Both the position numbers and the translations under genes were made by a program. From Planctomycetaceae bacterium (GTDB taxonomy: Bacteria; Planctomycetota; Planctomycetia; Planctomycetales; Planctomycetaceae): 64,000 nucleotides of DNA. The DNA lies in contig JAHBXV010000003.1 in NCBI GenBank assembly GCA_019636285.1, positions 124,001 to 188,000 of the forward strand. The letters run 5' to 3'. The notes under the pieces are model-generated. The model was not told where the DNA came from. It was given only the letters and a program-made list of their open reading frames with translations, and did not search any database. Positions 16,920 through 26,896 of this stretch are shown in pieces (the first letter of the stretch is position 1; the number at the start of each line of letters is the position of its first letter).

Positions 16920-18437
16920 ATGACATGTCGTCGAATGCTGCGACTGCTTCTGCTGGGCTGCCTGTTTCCGCTCACGGTGTCGGCGGCAGATCGACCGAAT
17001 GTTCTGTTCCTGATCTCGGACGATCTCAACAATTTTCTCGGTTGCTACGGTGACCCTCTCGCGAAGACGCCGAACCTCGACAAGTTGGCCGCGCGCGGCG
17101 TCCGATTCGATCGGGCCTATTGCGCCTTCCCGCTGTGTGGTCCCAGCCGTAACTCCATGTTGACCGGGCTTTATCCCAACAGTACCGGAATTGTCGCGAA
17201 CGCCCAGATTTTTCGACAGACCATTCCTCGGCAGGTCAGCATGCCGCAGGCGTTCCGCCAGTCGGGCTATTTCGCCGCCCGCATCGGCAAGCTCTACCAC
17301 TACAACGTCCCGAATTCGATCGGCACGAACGGACACGATGACCCCGCTTCGTGGGAACTCGAACTGAACCCCGCGGGAGTCGATCGACTCGAAGAGCATC
17401 CCGCGATCTTCTCGCTGACTCCTGGACAGTTTGGTGGAACGCTCAGTTGGTATGCCTCCCCGAAGTCGGACGAGCATCACACGGACGCCATGATGGCCGC
17501 CGACGCCGAATGGGTGCTCGAACGCTGCGCGAAGCCCAACAGCCGGCCCTTCTTTCTCGCGGTGGGATTTTTTCGCCCGCACACGCCCTATGTCGCGCCC
17601 AAGATCCCCTATTTCGACTGGTACCCGGTCGACCAGATGCCCGTGATTGGCAACATCGCCCAGGATCAGGCCGATATCCCGCCTCCGGGATTGGGGAGCT
17701 ACAAGAGAGAGCAGGATAAGCTCACCGACGAACTCCGCCGCGAATGTCGACAGGCGTACTACGCCAGCATCAGCTTCATGGACGCGCAAGTGGGGCGGGT
17801 GGTCGACGCTCTCGATCGCCTGGGATTGTCAGACAAGACGATCATCGTGTTCACCAGCGACCACGGCTACCACATGGGAGAACACGGGCTCTGGCAGAAG
17901 ATGAGCCTCTTCGAAGAGAGTGCCCGAGTTCCGCTATTGGTTGTCGCGCCCGGTACAACGAACCCAGGGACATCGCTCTCGGAACCCGTTTCACAAGTCG
18001 ATCTATTTCCCACACTCGCAGCGCTCTGTGGAGTGAGACCGCCAGAGAACCTGCAAGGACAGAACCTCGCGGCAATGCTCGCGAACCCCGAGGCGAAAGG
18101 CCGCGGCTGGGCACTTACCCAGGTGACACGCACCGGCGGCCGAAGACGTGCGGTCACAGCAGGCGAACCCGCCAATCGGCGATACTTCGGCTACAGCCTG
18201 CGCACGCCGCGTTGGCGGTATACCGAATGGGATGAGGGAGAGCAGGGCCGCGAACTGTACGATCACGACGCCGACCCGGCTGAGCTGACAAACCTCGCGG
18301 AGCAATCCGACATGCAGGACACCGTTCGAGATTTGTCGAACCAGCTGGCGGAAGCCGTCAAAACCACCTTGCCGCCGTCAGGTACTCTGCCAGAAGTTCA
18401 GCCCGGCCTCTGGGCGCCGTTACTCGTCGATCCCTGA
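16920..18437 (+). CDS. Secreted iduronate-2-sulfatase-like sulfatase
   Basis: A 505-residue protein with signal peptide (LLLLGCLFPLTVSAA). It has RPNVLFLISDDLNNFLGCYG, the active-site segment CGPSRNSMLTG (C-x-P-S-R intact), GKLYHY in place of the more usual GKWH, and FTSDHGYHMGEHGLWQK. These latter features match the iduronate-2-sulfatase-like branch that is abundant in planctomycetes. It probably desulfates a uronate-containing or other algal polymer; the exact substrate is inference. It is the third tandem sulfatase, 48 bases after the second, and ends at a terminator-like hairpin shared with the convergent gene. Confidence 0.9.
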   Translation: MTCRRMLRLLLLGCLFPLTVSAADRPNVLFLISDDLNNFLGCYGDPLAKTPNLDKLAARGVRFDRAYCAFPLCGPSRNSMLTGLYPNSTGIVANAQIFRQTIPRQVSMPQAFRQSGYFAARIGKLYHYNVPNSIGTNGHDDPASWELELNPAGVDRLEEHPAIFSLTPGQFGGTLSWYASPKSDEHHTDAMMAADAEWVLERCAKPNSRPFFLAVGFFRPHTPYVAPKIPYFDWYPVDQMPVIGNIAQDQADIPPPGLGSYKREQDKLTDELRRECRQAYYASISFMDAQVGRVVDALDRLGLSDKTIIVFTSDHGYHMGEHGLWQKMSLFEESARVPLLVVAPGTTNPGTSLSEPVSQVDLFPTLAALCGVRPPENLQGQNLAAMLANPEAKGRGWALTQVTRTGGRRRAVTAGEPANRRYFGYSLRTPRWRYTEWDEGEQGRELYDHDADPAELTNLAEQSDMQDTVRDLSNQLAEAVKTTLPPSGTLPEVQPGLWAPLLVDP

Positions 18438-18487
18438 TTGCGGTCTGCTGATTCCTGACGGCTGACTCCTGATCCCCGACCGCGATC
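18436..18487. terminator. Stem between convergent genes, possible bidirectional terminator
   Basis: GATTGCGGTC (18436-18445) pairs with GACCGCGATC (18478-18487) with one G-T pair. The loop of about 32 bases carries two near copies of CTGATTCCTGA/CTGACTCCTGA. It starts at the stop of the sulfatase and ends in the last codon of the opposite gene. No T-run is present, so termination is tentative. Confidence 0.4.
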
Positions 18488-19761
18488 TACGGAATCGCAA
18501 AGAACAAACCCGTGACCGTTGCAGCCTGCACGGCGGCCGCCTTGGCATTCCAGGGGATCTGGTACGTCAGCTTCGGCGTCACTTCGCCCGGGCGATAGTA
18601 GCCCAGCGCGGAGCGTTCCACCCAAGGCGGATCGAGCGCCATCTGGTAGGGCATCGTCACCAACCGACCACCGAATCGCGCCGCCGAAACGAACGGCTGC
18701 ACGACGAACGGATAGGTGTGCCCGTATCGCTCGGCGACGATATCTTCGAAGTAAGTCGTATAGTAAGTCTGGTTAGGCGCTTCCCATTGGAGAACCGTCG
18801 GAACGAATTCTCGTTCGATATAGGTCTCCTGGAACACGTCGATCTTATCGCCATCGGAGTCGACGACCTGGCCCGCCTTCATCGAGGCGTACACGCGGAT
18901 GTCGGTATCGTTCATCCGGGTGCTTTGCGGGACGATCTCATCAATCCGGCGGATATCAAGCGTCAGTTTGTTCGCCGGACGCGGCATGGGAGTTGCGTCC
19001 TCTTGCAGATAAGCGACACGCGGCTGCTGCTGGCCAACCGGTCCCAGCGGAGCGGAACTCAAATCGGCCGTTCGAGGCGGAGCAGCAACAGGCGGCTCGT
19101 CCGTGACGTCGGAAGGGACGGGCACTTCTTTGAGCGGCACTTCGTCCGCAACGACGGCTTCATCGATGGGTTCGACGGGCAGGATCCACGCGGGTTCCGC
19201 GGGAACGAGTTCCACGGGAGCCAAACCAAATGATTGAGCCGACTCTTTGACCGGAACCGGAATGGGCAGCGCCTCTGGCTTCTCCGCGGAGCTGTCCGCA
19301 GCGAAGATCGTCTCTTCGGACGGACGGGCTTCCGCGACCGGAACCGATTTTGAGGTAGAACGCGCCCACTCTGGCGTGCCGTGTGCGAGTTCGGGCGCGG
19401 CAGTGTCTTCGCTACCGAGAGAAATCTTTCCCGCCTCACGGGCTTCGACGGCATCCGTCCCCACAGCCGAGATTGAGACGGCAACCGGCGGTTTGGCAAC
19501 CGATTCCGACGGGCTGGAAGCTTGAACTGGCTCCGTCGAGGAGACCGCAGGCGTCCCATAGACATCTTTGAGACGTTGCCAGCGATCCTGGGCGGATCGC
19601 ATCTTGAGAGGATATGGCGTTCCGACGGCTTGCGGGCGGGCCTCTTCAACCGGCTGGGCCGCCCCCGAAATCTCGTCAGCCAGACAGGTTGCCGGGCCGA
19701 GCGACGCGGCGAGCAACCCCGCGCATGCCCCCGGCTGCTTAAACCATGTCCGAAGGAGCAT
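18487..19761 (-). CDS. Secreted Pro/Ala-rich protein of unknown function
   Basis: Start placed at ATG 19761 (424 residues), giving a signal peptide with [19 protein letters not shown]; the frame opens 15 codons earlier. Residues about 30-260 are rich in Pro, Ala, Glu and Val and probably disordered. The C-terminal 170 residues look folded and Tyr-rich ([32 protein letters not shown]) and may be a conserved envelope domain. The start lies within the last 23 bases of guaB in another frame, so translation may be coupled to guaB. I do not recognise a named family. Confidence 0.7.
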   Translation of the reverse strand: MLLRTWFKQPGACAGLLAASLGPATCLADEISGAAQPVEEARPQAVGTPYPLKMRSAQDRWQRLKDVYGTPAVSSTEPVQASSPSESVAKPPVAVSISAVGTDAVEAREAGKISLGSEDTAAPELAHGTPEWARSTSKSVPVAEARPSEETIFAADSSAEKPEALPIPVPVKESAQSFGLAPVELVPAEPAWILPVEPIDEAVVADEVPLKEVPVPSDVTDEPPVAAPPRTADLSSAPLGPVGQQQPRVAYLQEDATPMPRPANKLTLDIRRIDEIVPQSTRMNDTDIRVYASMKAGQVVDSDGDKIDVFQETYIEREFVPTVLQWEAPNQTYYTTYFEDIVAERYGHTYPFVVQPFVSAARFGGRLVTMPYQMALDPPWVERSALGYYRPGEVTPKLTYQIPWNAKAAAVQAATVTGLFFAIP

Positions 19762-21223
19762 GCTCCATCGAGTAGTTGGGGGCTTCTTCCGTGATCGCGA
19801 TGTCATGTGGGTGATTCTCCCGGACCGTAGCCGGACTCACTTGAATGAATCGTGCCTGGGTTCTGAGGTCGTCGATCGTCCGTACGCCGCAGTAACCCAT
19901 CCCCGCCCGTAGTCCGCCAGTCAGTTGATACATCAGATTCGTGAGAGCGCCACGGTAAGGAACTCGTCCTTCGACACCCTCTGGCACCAGTTTTGATCCA
20001 CCTTTGCCGTCGTCGGTCTTCGCCTGCCGGTATCGCTCGCTGCTGCCATGCACCATCGCTCCGAGCGAACCCATCCCCCGATATCGCTTGAAGGTTCGTC
20101 CCTGGTACAGCACGACCTCGCCCGGGCTTTCCGCCAGGCCCGCCAGTAGCCCCCCCAGCATCACGACATGAGCACCGGCCGCGAGTGCTTTGGTGATGTC
20201 GCCGCTGTATCGAATTCCCCCGTCAGCGATAATCGTCGCCGATGTCCCCGCAGTCCCCTTCACGGCATTTGAGATGGCCGTCAGTTGGGGAACCCCCACG
20301 CCGGCCACAATGCGTGTCGTGCAGATCGATCCCGGGCCAATTCCGACCTTGACGGCGTCCGCGCCGGCCTCGGCAAGTGCCCGTGCCCCCTCTTCCGTGG
20401 CCACGTTTCCAGCAATCACGTCGATCGACCATCGCTGTTTGATGGTCCGGACAGTCTCGACAACGTTCAGCGAGTGGCCGTGCGCGCTGTCGACGCACAA
20501 GACGTCAACTCCGTTGGCAATCAGGGCTTCCGCTCGCTCGAAGTCCTTCACGCCAACCGCCGCGCCAACTCGCAACCTCCCCCGGGAATCTTTCGACGCC
20601 CGCGGAAACCGCAGGTTCTTGTCGATGTCCTTGATCGTGATCAACCCCTTCAGTTGATATTGTTCGTCAACCAGGAGAAGCTTCTCGACCTTATTTTCCA
20701 GGAGGATTCGTTGAGCTTTCTCTAAAGTCGTATCTTCAGGAGCGGTGACCAGATTCTCCTTGGTCATGACTTCCGAAATCGGCGTGTCTTTCGACGCCAG
20801 GAATCGCAGGTCGCGACGGGTCAGAATCCCCATCAGTCGGCCGCCGCGCGTCACCGGAACACCGCCAATATTGCGCTGCTCCATGATCTCCCAGGCTTGG
20901 GCCGCGGTCGCGTCTGGAGGCAGCGTGACCGGATCAACGATCACGCCATGCTCGCTCCGTTTCACCCGTTCCACGTGCAGGGACTGGACTTCGATCGGCA
21001 TGTTCTTGTGAATGATGCCAATGCCACCCTCCTGCGCCATGGCAATGGCCATGTCACTCTCGGTGACTGTATCCATCGGGCTGGAGAGAATAGGAAGGTT
21101 GAGGCGAATGGTCTGCGTTAACCGCGTCGACACATCGCATTCCGACGGCATCAACTCGCTGTAACCCGGTTCCAGCAGGACGTCGTCGAAAGTAACTCCT
21201 TTGTAGGCAATGCGATGTTGCAT
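19739..21223 (-). CDS. guaB: IMP dehydrogenase
   Basis: A 494-residue enzyme catalysing NAD-dependent oxidation of IMP to XMP, the committed step of GMP synthesis, in the cytoplasm. It begins with [17 protein letters not shown]. Two CBS domains occupy about residues 95-205 (for example [21 protein letters not shown]). The catalytic loop is [18 protein letters not shown] with the active Cys near 305, followed by DGGIRYSGD and the flap region MGSLGAM. Length is normal. The start overlaps the rsmA stop as TAATG, so the two genes are co-transcribed. Confidence 0.97.
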   Translation of the reverse strand: MQHRIAYKGVTFDDVLLEPGYSELMPSECDVSTRLTQTIRLNLPILSSPMDTVTESDMAIAMAQEGGIGIIHKNMPIEVQSLHVERVKRSEHGVIVDPVTLPPDATAAQAWEIMEQRNIGGVPVTRGGRLMGILTRRDLRFLASKDTPISEVMTKENLVTAPEDTTLEKAQRILLENKVEKLLLVDEQYQLKGLITIKDIDKNLRFPRASKDSRGRLRVGAAVGVKDFERAEALIANGVDVLCVDSAHGHSLNVVETVRTIKQRWSIDVIAGNVATEEGARALAEAGADAVKVGIGPGSICTTRIVAGVGVPQLTAISNAVKGTAGTSATIIADGGIRYSGDITKALAAGAHVVMLGGLLAGLAESPGEVVLYQGRTFKRYRGMGSLGAMVHGSSERYRQAKTDDGKGGSKLVPEGVEGRVPYRGALTNLMYQLTGGLRAGMGYCGVRTIDDLRTQARFIQVSPATVRENHPHDIAITEEAPNYSMEHAPSDMV

Positions 21224-22206
21224 TATTCGTTCTCCTGTCCGTCAGTTCCGGCCGGCTCGTGCGATCCGACTTGAGCAAGATCGTCGTGAATTCGATTCGC
21301 CAGGGCGACTAATTGTACGGGCGAGAGCTCTTCGGCCCGTGTGTTCTCGCCAAAGCCCAGGTCGCGATAGAGCGTTGTCAACCACTCTCCACCTAGTTGT
21401 CGTCCATACATGTTCTTTAATGTGCCACGCAGCAGCTTCCGGCGATGGCTGAACAGGTCGCGCACCATGTGGTGGAAGAAGGTACGGTCCTTGATGAGTG
21501 CCCGGCGCTCAGGGGCCGGATCGATTCGCAGCACGACCGAATCGACCGTCGGCGGCGGCCAGAACACACTGGGCGGAAGTTTTTTCAAAACCTGAATGTT
21601 GCACTGAGATTGCAGCCAGACGGTGAGTGCCGAGTATTCCGAAGTGCCCGGCTTCGCCATCAGCCGTTCACCCAGTTCCCACTGCAACGTGACCACCATC
21701 CGGGCCCATGGCAATTCCGTGGCCACCAGATTCGAGATGACGTTCGTCCCCACCTTGTAGGGAAGATTGGCGACCAGTTTGAACGCCGGGATTGTCGGCT
21801 CGATGTTCGTCGACAGGTTCTCCGCGGTCTGTTCTCGCAGGGCCATGTCGACGGCCTCAAGAACCTCTGGAGCCAGTTGATTCTTGTTCTTCAGGGCATC
21901 CTGGTTCAGCAGGCGAACATTGTTCCACGCCGCGATCTGTTCGCGGGCAAACGCGTACATGTTCTGGTCGTATTCGACAGAGACGACGCGACCGGCCCGG
22001 GCGGCCAGGAACAGCGTCAAACCGCCAGTTCCGGTTCCCACTTCCAGGACGACGTCGGACGGAACCAAGTCCGCCGCATTAACGATCGACTCCAGAATGT
22101 TGAGGTCGATCAGAAAGTTCTGGCCCAAGTCACCGCGCGGGAACAAGCCGTGCTGTCGGAACAGCCCCATCAGATGCGACCGCGTCTGCCGGAGAACCTG
22201 TTTCAT
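21223..22206 (-). CDS. rsmA: 16S rRNA dimethyladenosine transferase (RsmA/KsgA)
   Basis: A 327-residue SAM-dependent methyltransferase that dimethylates two adjacent adenosines in helix 45 of 16S rRNA. Visible motifs are LGQNFLID at the N-terminus, [15 protein letters not shown] (SAM binding), VSVEYD, and catalytic motif IV as NLPYKV where NLPYN is usual. [18 protein letters not shown] in the C-terminal part is characteristic. It is about 50 residues longer than the E. coli enzyme, through an insertion near residues 115-135 and a tail. Co-transcribed with guaB. Confidence 0.94.
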   Translation of the reverse strand: MKQVLRQTRSHLMGLFRQHGLFPRGDLGQNFLIDLNILESIVNAADLVPSDVVLEVGTGTGGLTLFLAARAGRVVSVEYDQNMYAFAREQIAAWNNVRLLNQDALKNKNQLAPEVLEAVDMALREQTAENLSTNIEPTIPAFKLVANLPYKVGTNVISNLVATELPWARMVVTLQWELGERLMAKPGTSEYSALTVWLQSQCNIQVLKKLPPSVFWPPPTVDSVVLRIDPAPERRALIKDRTFFHHMVRDLFSHRRKLLRGTLKNMYGRQLGGEWLTTLYRDLGFGENTRAEELSPVQLVALANRIHDDLAQVGSHEPAGTDGQENE

Positions 22207-22395
22207 GCCGCGTTGTCAGCCACTCCCGTCCGGGAACCGCGGGGAGACGGAACCGATGGGGTTCCGCGGTCGCCAGCCTGTTTCCATCAGACGGCATTGA
22301 TCCATTTCGGGAGGGGCCGCGATCCCCTCTTAGATCCGTTGAAGGAGTCACTGTACCACGGAAACGGGCGAGCGAAAAGGATTGAATCCCGGTTG

Positions 22396-23013
22396 TCAGT
22401 ATCCGCCACGGTCGCCGAGCAGGCGGGCGACATATTTCCCGAGGATATCCGTCTCGACATTGACCCGATCTCCTGGCTTCAGCCCCCCGAGGATCGTTTC
22501 GCGCAAGGTATGGGGAATCAGTGCCACGTCGAACATGGTGTCAGCCGCGCTCACGACTGTCAGACTGACCCCCGCTACCGCGACAGACCCTTTCGGCACC
22601 AGGAACCGGGCCAGTTCCGCCGGCAGGGAAAAGGCGATCCGGGTCCAGTCACCCTCCGTCGTGACCGAATCCACGACCGCCGTCCCATCGACATGGCCTT
22701 GGACGATATGCCCCCCAAACCGACCGTTGGCGGGCAGCGATCGTTCCAGGTTCACGCGGTCACCCGGTTGAAGGAGCCCCAGCGTCGTCTTCGAGAGCGT
22801 TTCAGTTCCCGCCTGAAATTCGGCCGAAGAATCTGACAGCGCCACGACGGTCAGACAGCAGCCATTGATCGCGACACTGTCGCCCAATTGCAGCCTTTCG
22901 GGCGACGACGTGGCACCCCAGCCTTCCGGAACGGTGATTTCCAGACGAACGCCGACGACCTCGGGCTCAATGCTTCGAACGTTTCCCATAGCCTCGACGA
23001 GACCCGTGAACAT
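22396..23013 (-). CDS. ribE: Riboflavin synthase, alpha subunit
   Basis: Start placed at ATG 23013, after AGGAAATCGC; the frame extends nine codons upstream. It has 205 residues, the normal length. It starts MFTGLVEAMG, as in most riboflavin synthases, and has two lumazine-binding repeats: the first with GDSVAINGCCLTVV and GGHIVQGHVDG, the second with GSVAVAGVSLTVV and IPHTLRET. It catalyses dismutation of two 6,7-dimethyl-8-ribityllumazine molecules to riboflavin. Other rib genes are not in the window and no FMN riboswitch is visible upstream. Confidence 0.95.
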   Translation of the reverse strand: MFTGLVEAMGNVRSIEPEVVGVRLEITVPEGWGATSSPERLQLGDSVAINGCCLTVVALSDSSAEFQAGTETLSKTTLGLLQPGDRVNLERSLPANGRFGGHIVQGHVDGTAVVDSVTTEGDWTRIAFSLPAELARFLVPKGSVAVAGVSLTVVSAADTMFDVALIPHTLRETILGGLKPGDRVNVETDILGKYVARLLGDRGGY

Positions 23014-23065
23014 GCGATTTCCTGCCGTTGGCCGGGCCAAAGAGCGATCCGCGAAAGATCTTTCA

Positions 23066-24061
23066 TCACGTCGCCCCGTCGGCGATCACGCGATTGCGAC
23101 CCGCGACTTTGGCACGGTACATCCGCGAGTCGGCATCGTGCAACCACTCGGCGGCGGTTTGCCCCTCGCGAAACTCGGCGACCCCCAGGCTCGCCGTCAT
23201 CCGTCCGCCATTCGATCCTTCTAGCAGGTTGATGATTGTCCGCAGCGACTCGGCGACCAGGCTTCCACCCGCGAGCGGCGTGTTTTCCAGCAGAACGACA
23301 AACTCGTCGCCGCCGCGACGGTAGGTCCGGTCAATCCGCCGAAGCCGACGCTGAATTGCCGTGGCGACATCCAGGAGCATCTGATCGCCGTGGGCATGCC
23401 CGTGTCGATCGTTGATTGGCTTGAAGTGATCGAGATCGATGGCAATCAACGTGCAGGGCTGGCGATTGCGCCGCACTCGCTCGATGGCCAATTCCAGATC
23501 GAGGTCGAGTTGCCGCTTGTTAAAGACTCCGGTGAGGGGATCACGAACGACCAGTCCAAGGACTTTGGAGCGAGTGATCGCGTTCTCGCGCAGAATCACT
23601 TCGAGGATCAAGGCAAAAACGACCAGCGCGAGGAGAAGCTGCGAACCGTTCGCAAGAGACGATTGCATCCCGACGATGAGCGTCGTCATCAGAATCGCTG
23701 ACAGCAGCCAGATCCATCGCGACGCGGCGGGGACCGTGAGAGCCAGCCCGAGGGTCGCCGGAAACAACCAGACCGCTCCGTCGAGCCCCCAGACGGCCGT
23801 GGCGCCTGCAGCCGTCCCCAGCATCAGGAATCCGGTGACGAAGGGCGGAACAGGAGCACATTCCCAATCCGCGAGCAGGAGATTTGCCAGGAATGCCAGC
23901 GTCAGCAGCGAGGCGAACCCGCATGTCAGCCACGCCTGCTCATAAGCGGCCGAGATCGCCAGGATCGCCAGGAAGGGACTCGCCCCAACCCCCAGCAGTT
24001 TGGTCGTCCGACGTCCCGACCGAAACAGCCAGTCCGCGAGAGTTGGGGGAGGGGGGAACAA
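23066..24061 (-). CDS. Membrane-bound diguanylate cyclase (GGDEF)
   Basis: A 331-residue protein starting at TTG 24061, the only start codon between an upstream in-frame TGA and the conserved part; GAGG lies eight bases before it. Five or six membrane helices fill residues about 22-160. The GGDEF domain (about 168-331) has DPLTGVFNKRQLD, the metal site IDLDHFKPIND and the signature RRGGDEF. An RxxD inhibitory site, RRID, lies five residues before GGDEF, so product inhibition by cyclic-di-GMP is expected. It probably converts GTP to cyclic-di-GMP in response to a membrane signal. It follows the histidine kinase gene on the same strand. Confidence 0.9.
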   Translation of the reverse strand: MFPPPPTLADWLFRSGRRTTKLLGVGASPFLAILAISAAYEQAWLTCGFASLLTLAFLANLLLADWECAPVPPFVTGFLMLGTAAGATAVWGLDGAVWLFPATLGLALTVPAASRWIWLLSAILMTTLIVGMQSSLANGSQLLLALVVFALILEVILRENAITRSKVLGLVVRDPLTGVFNKRQLDLDLELAIERVRRNRQPCTLIAIDLDHFKPINDRHGHAHGDQMLLDVATAIQRRLRRIDRTYRRGGDEFVVLLENTPLAGGSLVAESLRTIINLLEGSNGGRMTASLGVAEFREGQTAAEWLHDADSRMYRAKVAGRNRVIADGAT

Positions 24062-24249
24062 TGTGGCGGCCTCGGGCCCAGGGCTCGGTCAGTTCCTGGC
24101 GCCAGGCAGATCGCCCCGAGCCACTCACCGCGCGGGGGATCCGGCGGGAGAACAGATCATAGCCCGTTCGTCGAAATCATGGATACTGGCCGCGACCCAA
24201 CGGGAAGCGTTTCTAAACCATCACCCATAAACCCTCAACCATCGACCAA

Positions 24250-26514
24250 CTATAGGACCGGCGGTGCGGGGTGTCGCGAACTCGTCAAGGCACGCATGCA
24301 GGCAGTCACCAGTCGCTCGCGGTTGACCGGCTTGCTGAGATAGACGTCGCATCCCGCTTCAAGACACGCGGCCGCATCCCCTTCCATGGCGTGCGCGGTC
24401 AAGGCGATGATCGGTTTGTCGAAGCCGCGTGCCCGCAGGATTCGGCACAAGTCGAAGCCGTCCAGGTCCGGCATCTCCATGTCGGTCAGCATCAGGTCGA
24501 ACGGAATGTCCGTGAGCAGACGGGCATCGATTCGCCCGTCGTCGCACAGACAACGCAGCGCCTCCCGCCCGTTGGAAGCCGTCTTAACGTCCACCCCGAG
24601 TCGCCGCAGCATCAGCGCCACCAGGCGCTGGAGCGAGGGACTGTCCTCGACCAGCAGGATTCTCGTGCCGCGAAGCAGTTGCTCCGCCTCCACATGGCAA
24701 AACGCCTTTGCTGGCGGGGCGCCGTCGTCGTCAATGGCTGGCCCGGGAAAACCCTCGACCGGTTCGGGACATCGCTCGACGGCTATGGTGAGCGTGAAAG
24801 TCGAGCCGCGTCCCGGTTGGCTTTCGACGACAATATCGCCGCCCAGCTTTTCGGCCAACCACTTGGAGATCCACAAGCCGAGGCCGGTCCCCGCGAGTCG
24901 CCGCGAGGCATTTCCATCTTGTTGAACGTACGGCCGGAAGAGCGACTGTCGAACCTCGTCCGTCATGCCAATGCCGGTGTCGCACACACGAATTTCCAGG
25001 TTGGAATTCAAGTCGTCGAGGACATGTTCCTCGGCCATGACCAGAACGCCCCCCGTATCGGTGAACTTGATCGCATTCCCCACGAGATTCAGCAGGATCT
25101 GCTTGAATCGGAGAGGATCGGTCAACACGCGGGACGAGAGATCCGAACCGACTTTCAGTTCCAGACGCAGCCCCTTCTCCGAGGCACGTACCGCCAGGAG
25201 CGCCTGGACCTCGTCGAGAATTTTTCGGGGTCGGCAAGACAGGATTTCCAGGTTCAGCCGGCCCGCTTCGATCTTGGACAGATCAAGGAGGTCGTTCACC
25301 AGGTTCAGCAGATACTGCCCATTCTGTCGGATCGTCTCGACATGCCGAATCGTCGGGGGGGCGGCCTTGGCATCCGATAATTCATCGCGCAGCAGGTCGG
25401 CATAACCGAGAATCGCGGCCATCGGCGTACGAATCTCGTGGCTGGTCCTGGCCAGGAATTCGCTCTTGAGCCGCGAGGCCTGTTCCGCGTCCGTGCGCGA
25501 CCGTTCCAACTGTCCGGCACGACTCGCGAGTTCCGCGTGCTGTTCTTCCAGCAGATCGGCCTGCTCCAGGAGTTGCTCGGTCAACTCGATGCGACTGGTG
25601 ACATCGAACCCTAACGCAACAAGCTGGCGGGCCTCGCTCGACGAGGGTGTGACGGCGACGATGGTGATTTCGAACCAGCGAGTATCCCCGCGGGGCGATT
25701 GAATGGGGGTATCGCGCCGCAGGGGATCCCCGCGCTGAACGGCCTCCAGCAGTAGACGCCGCTCTTCGGGAGGAAGTGTCGGGAAACAGACCGCCATGAT
25801 CGATTTTCCGATCAGATTGGCGACGTTGACTTCCAGGAGATCGGCCCACGATGTTTCGACTGCCTGGATATGTCCCACTGCGTTGGCCAGCAGGATCAGT
25901 GCGTTCTGCCGGACTGCCAGCCGCAACGATTGAGCCCGCGCGAGCGCTGTCTCGGCTGATTCTCGTGCTGCTTCGAGTTCTCGATTCCGGCTTTGGATCA
26001 ACTCACAGGCTCGCTGGATTTGACGCAAGGGGGGCTCGACGAGAACAACAGCCGCCAAGACAAGGACCGCGACAATAAACCCCACTAAAAGCGAATGGAT
26101 GATTCCCGCTTCCCGTCGAATGACTGCCGAGCGATCCGCGAGGATGTCCGAGAGTTTCCGCAATGTGGCGATGTGACGATTGGCGGCCGACTCAACATTT
26201 TGAGTGGCTCTGCGCTCGGTCGCCGTGTGAGCTGCCTGACTGGGAAGCTCGGCCAGGTTGCGAATTGCCGTGGCGAGGCGGGATCGGGCCGAATCACACG
26301 ATTCGATCGTATTCCCGATCAAAGATGCGGTATCGCCAGCCTCGTCCAGAGTGTTGAGGAGTTGTGGCTTGAGACGACCTTGGAAACGTCCCTCCAGAGA
26401 TTTCCGAATCTCGGTCGATCGCTCCTGGTGGCCCGCTTTCCGAGCACGACTGAGAATGTAGCAGTCGGTGACCATGCCTCGCGTGGTCACCGACCTCACG
26501 CAAGACGAAATCAA
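24250..26514 (-). CDS. Hybrid sensor histidine kinase (N-terminus frameshifted)
   Basis: The frame opens at TTG 26514 with 754 codons, but this is probably not the true start. Domains in order: a helical sensor region (about 20-140), a membrane helix (141-160), a PAS-like domain (about 200-310), a HisKA dimerisation domain with His in SHEIRTPM, a HATPase with NAIKFTDTGGVLV, DTGIGM and GTGLGLWISK, and a C-terminal receiver domain with LMLTDMEMPDLDGFDL (phospho-acceptor Asp) and LSKPVN. The first membrane helix expected before the sensor region is in a different frame at 26514-26647. So the gene is either disrupted or carries a sequence error. It lies upstream of the diguanylate cyclase on the same strand. 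Confidence 0.85.
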   Translation of the reverse strand: MISSCVRSVTTRGMVTDCYILSRARKAGHQERSTEIRKSLEGRFQGRLKPQLLNTLDEAGDTASLIGNTIESCDSARSRLATAIRNLAELPSQAAHTATERRATQNVESAANRHIATLRKLSDILADRSAVIRREAGIIHSLLVGFIVAVLVLAAVVLVEPPLRQIQRACELIQSRNRELEAARESAETALARAQSLRLAVRQNALILLANAVGHIQAVETSWADLLEVNVANLIGKSIMAVCFPTLPPEERRLLLEAVQRGDPLRRDTPIQSPRGDTRWFEITIVAVTPSSSEARQLVALGFDVTSRIELTEQLLEQADLLEEQHAELASRAGQLERSRTDAEQASRLKSEFLARTSHEIRTPMAAILGYADLLRDELSDAKAAPPTIRHVETIRQNGQYLLNLVNDLLDLSKIEAGRLNLEILSCRPRKILDEVQALLAVRASEKGLRLELKVGSDLSSRVLTDPLRFKQILLNLVGNAIKFTDTGGVLVMAEEHVLDDLNSNLEIRVCDTGIGMTDEVRQSLFRPYVQQDGNASRRLAGTGLGLWISKWLAEKLGGDIVVESQPGRGSTFTLTIAVERCPEPVEGFPGPAIDDDGAPPAKAFCHVEAEQLLRGTRILLVEDSPSLQRLVALMLRRLGVDVKTASNGREALRCLCDDGRIDARLLTDIPFDLMLTDMEMPDLDGFDLCRILRARGFDKPIIALTAHAMEGDAAACLEAGCDVYLSKPVNRERLVTACMRALTSSRHPAPPVL

Positions 26515-26647
26515 TCGCGATTGCGTTGCGCCCGGCCTCTTCCGTCAGGTCATGGAGACGTCCCATCCCCATCACGGCAAGTATGCCGATGAGCAGCAGA
26601 GCGCCAAAGGACGCACGTCGGCAACGTTTCAGAAGATCGTCGAGCAC
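26294..26647 (-). pseudogene. Displaced N-terminal segment of the hybrid histidine kinase
   Basis: From GTG 26647, with AGGA about nine bases upstream, the first 50 codons read as a plausible kinase N-terminus: basic residues, a membrane helix (ASFGALLLIGILAVMGMG) and a periplasmic start (AGRNAIAIDFVLREV). After about 26490 this frame loses protein character, while the +1 frame becomes the kinase sensor domain (RGMVTDCYILSRARKAG). One extra base near 26480-26510 would explain it. The kinase frame is closed upstream by a TGA, which excludes an earlier start in that frame. Confidence 0.65.
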
Positions 26648-26766
26648 CGGCGATATTCCTGCAAGCGTGCCCCGGGAAAGTGGATGTGTTTCCGGGAGTT
26701 AGTAGCATCAGTACAGGAATTCGACCTGAACACTGCGGGACTCAACAAAGAACCCGTGGGCAGTGT

Positions 26767-26794
26767 AAAAAGATGATTAAAAAGAGATCATCTT
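26767..26794 (-). terminator. Terminator after the Gfo/Idh/MocA gene
   Basis: On the minus strand AAGATGAT (26794-26787) pairs with ATCATCTT (26777-26770), with a nine-base loop, and the second arm runs into five T. It separates the oxidoreductase gene from the histidine kinase. Confidence 0.7.
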
Positions 26795-26896
26795 GTCAGA
26801 TTTTATGACCAATTGGACATAAGTGCGCTCGTGGATCTACCTGCTTTCGCGGGAAATCTTGCCGTCCCAATTACATGCTTTGGAAGTCCCTACAGA

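Noticed and set aside
22249-22265. GGAACC/GGTTCC hairpin between rsmA and ribE
   Set aside because: Six pairs with no U-run; this is expected by chance in GC-rich DNA.
21445-22836. 463-codon plus-strand ORF over rsmA and ribE
   Set aside because: Both minus-strand genes are unmistakable. This frame is an antisense shadow with skewed composition.
24095-24106. 12-base palindrome CCTGGCGCCAGG upstream of the diguanylate cyclase
   Set aside because: Perfect, but short and without other copies or a matching known operator, so not reported as a regulatory site.
26514-26516. TTG 26514 as true start of the histidine kinase
   Set aside because: It would remove the first membrane helix, has no ribosome site and lies within a better N-terminal coding frame.
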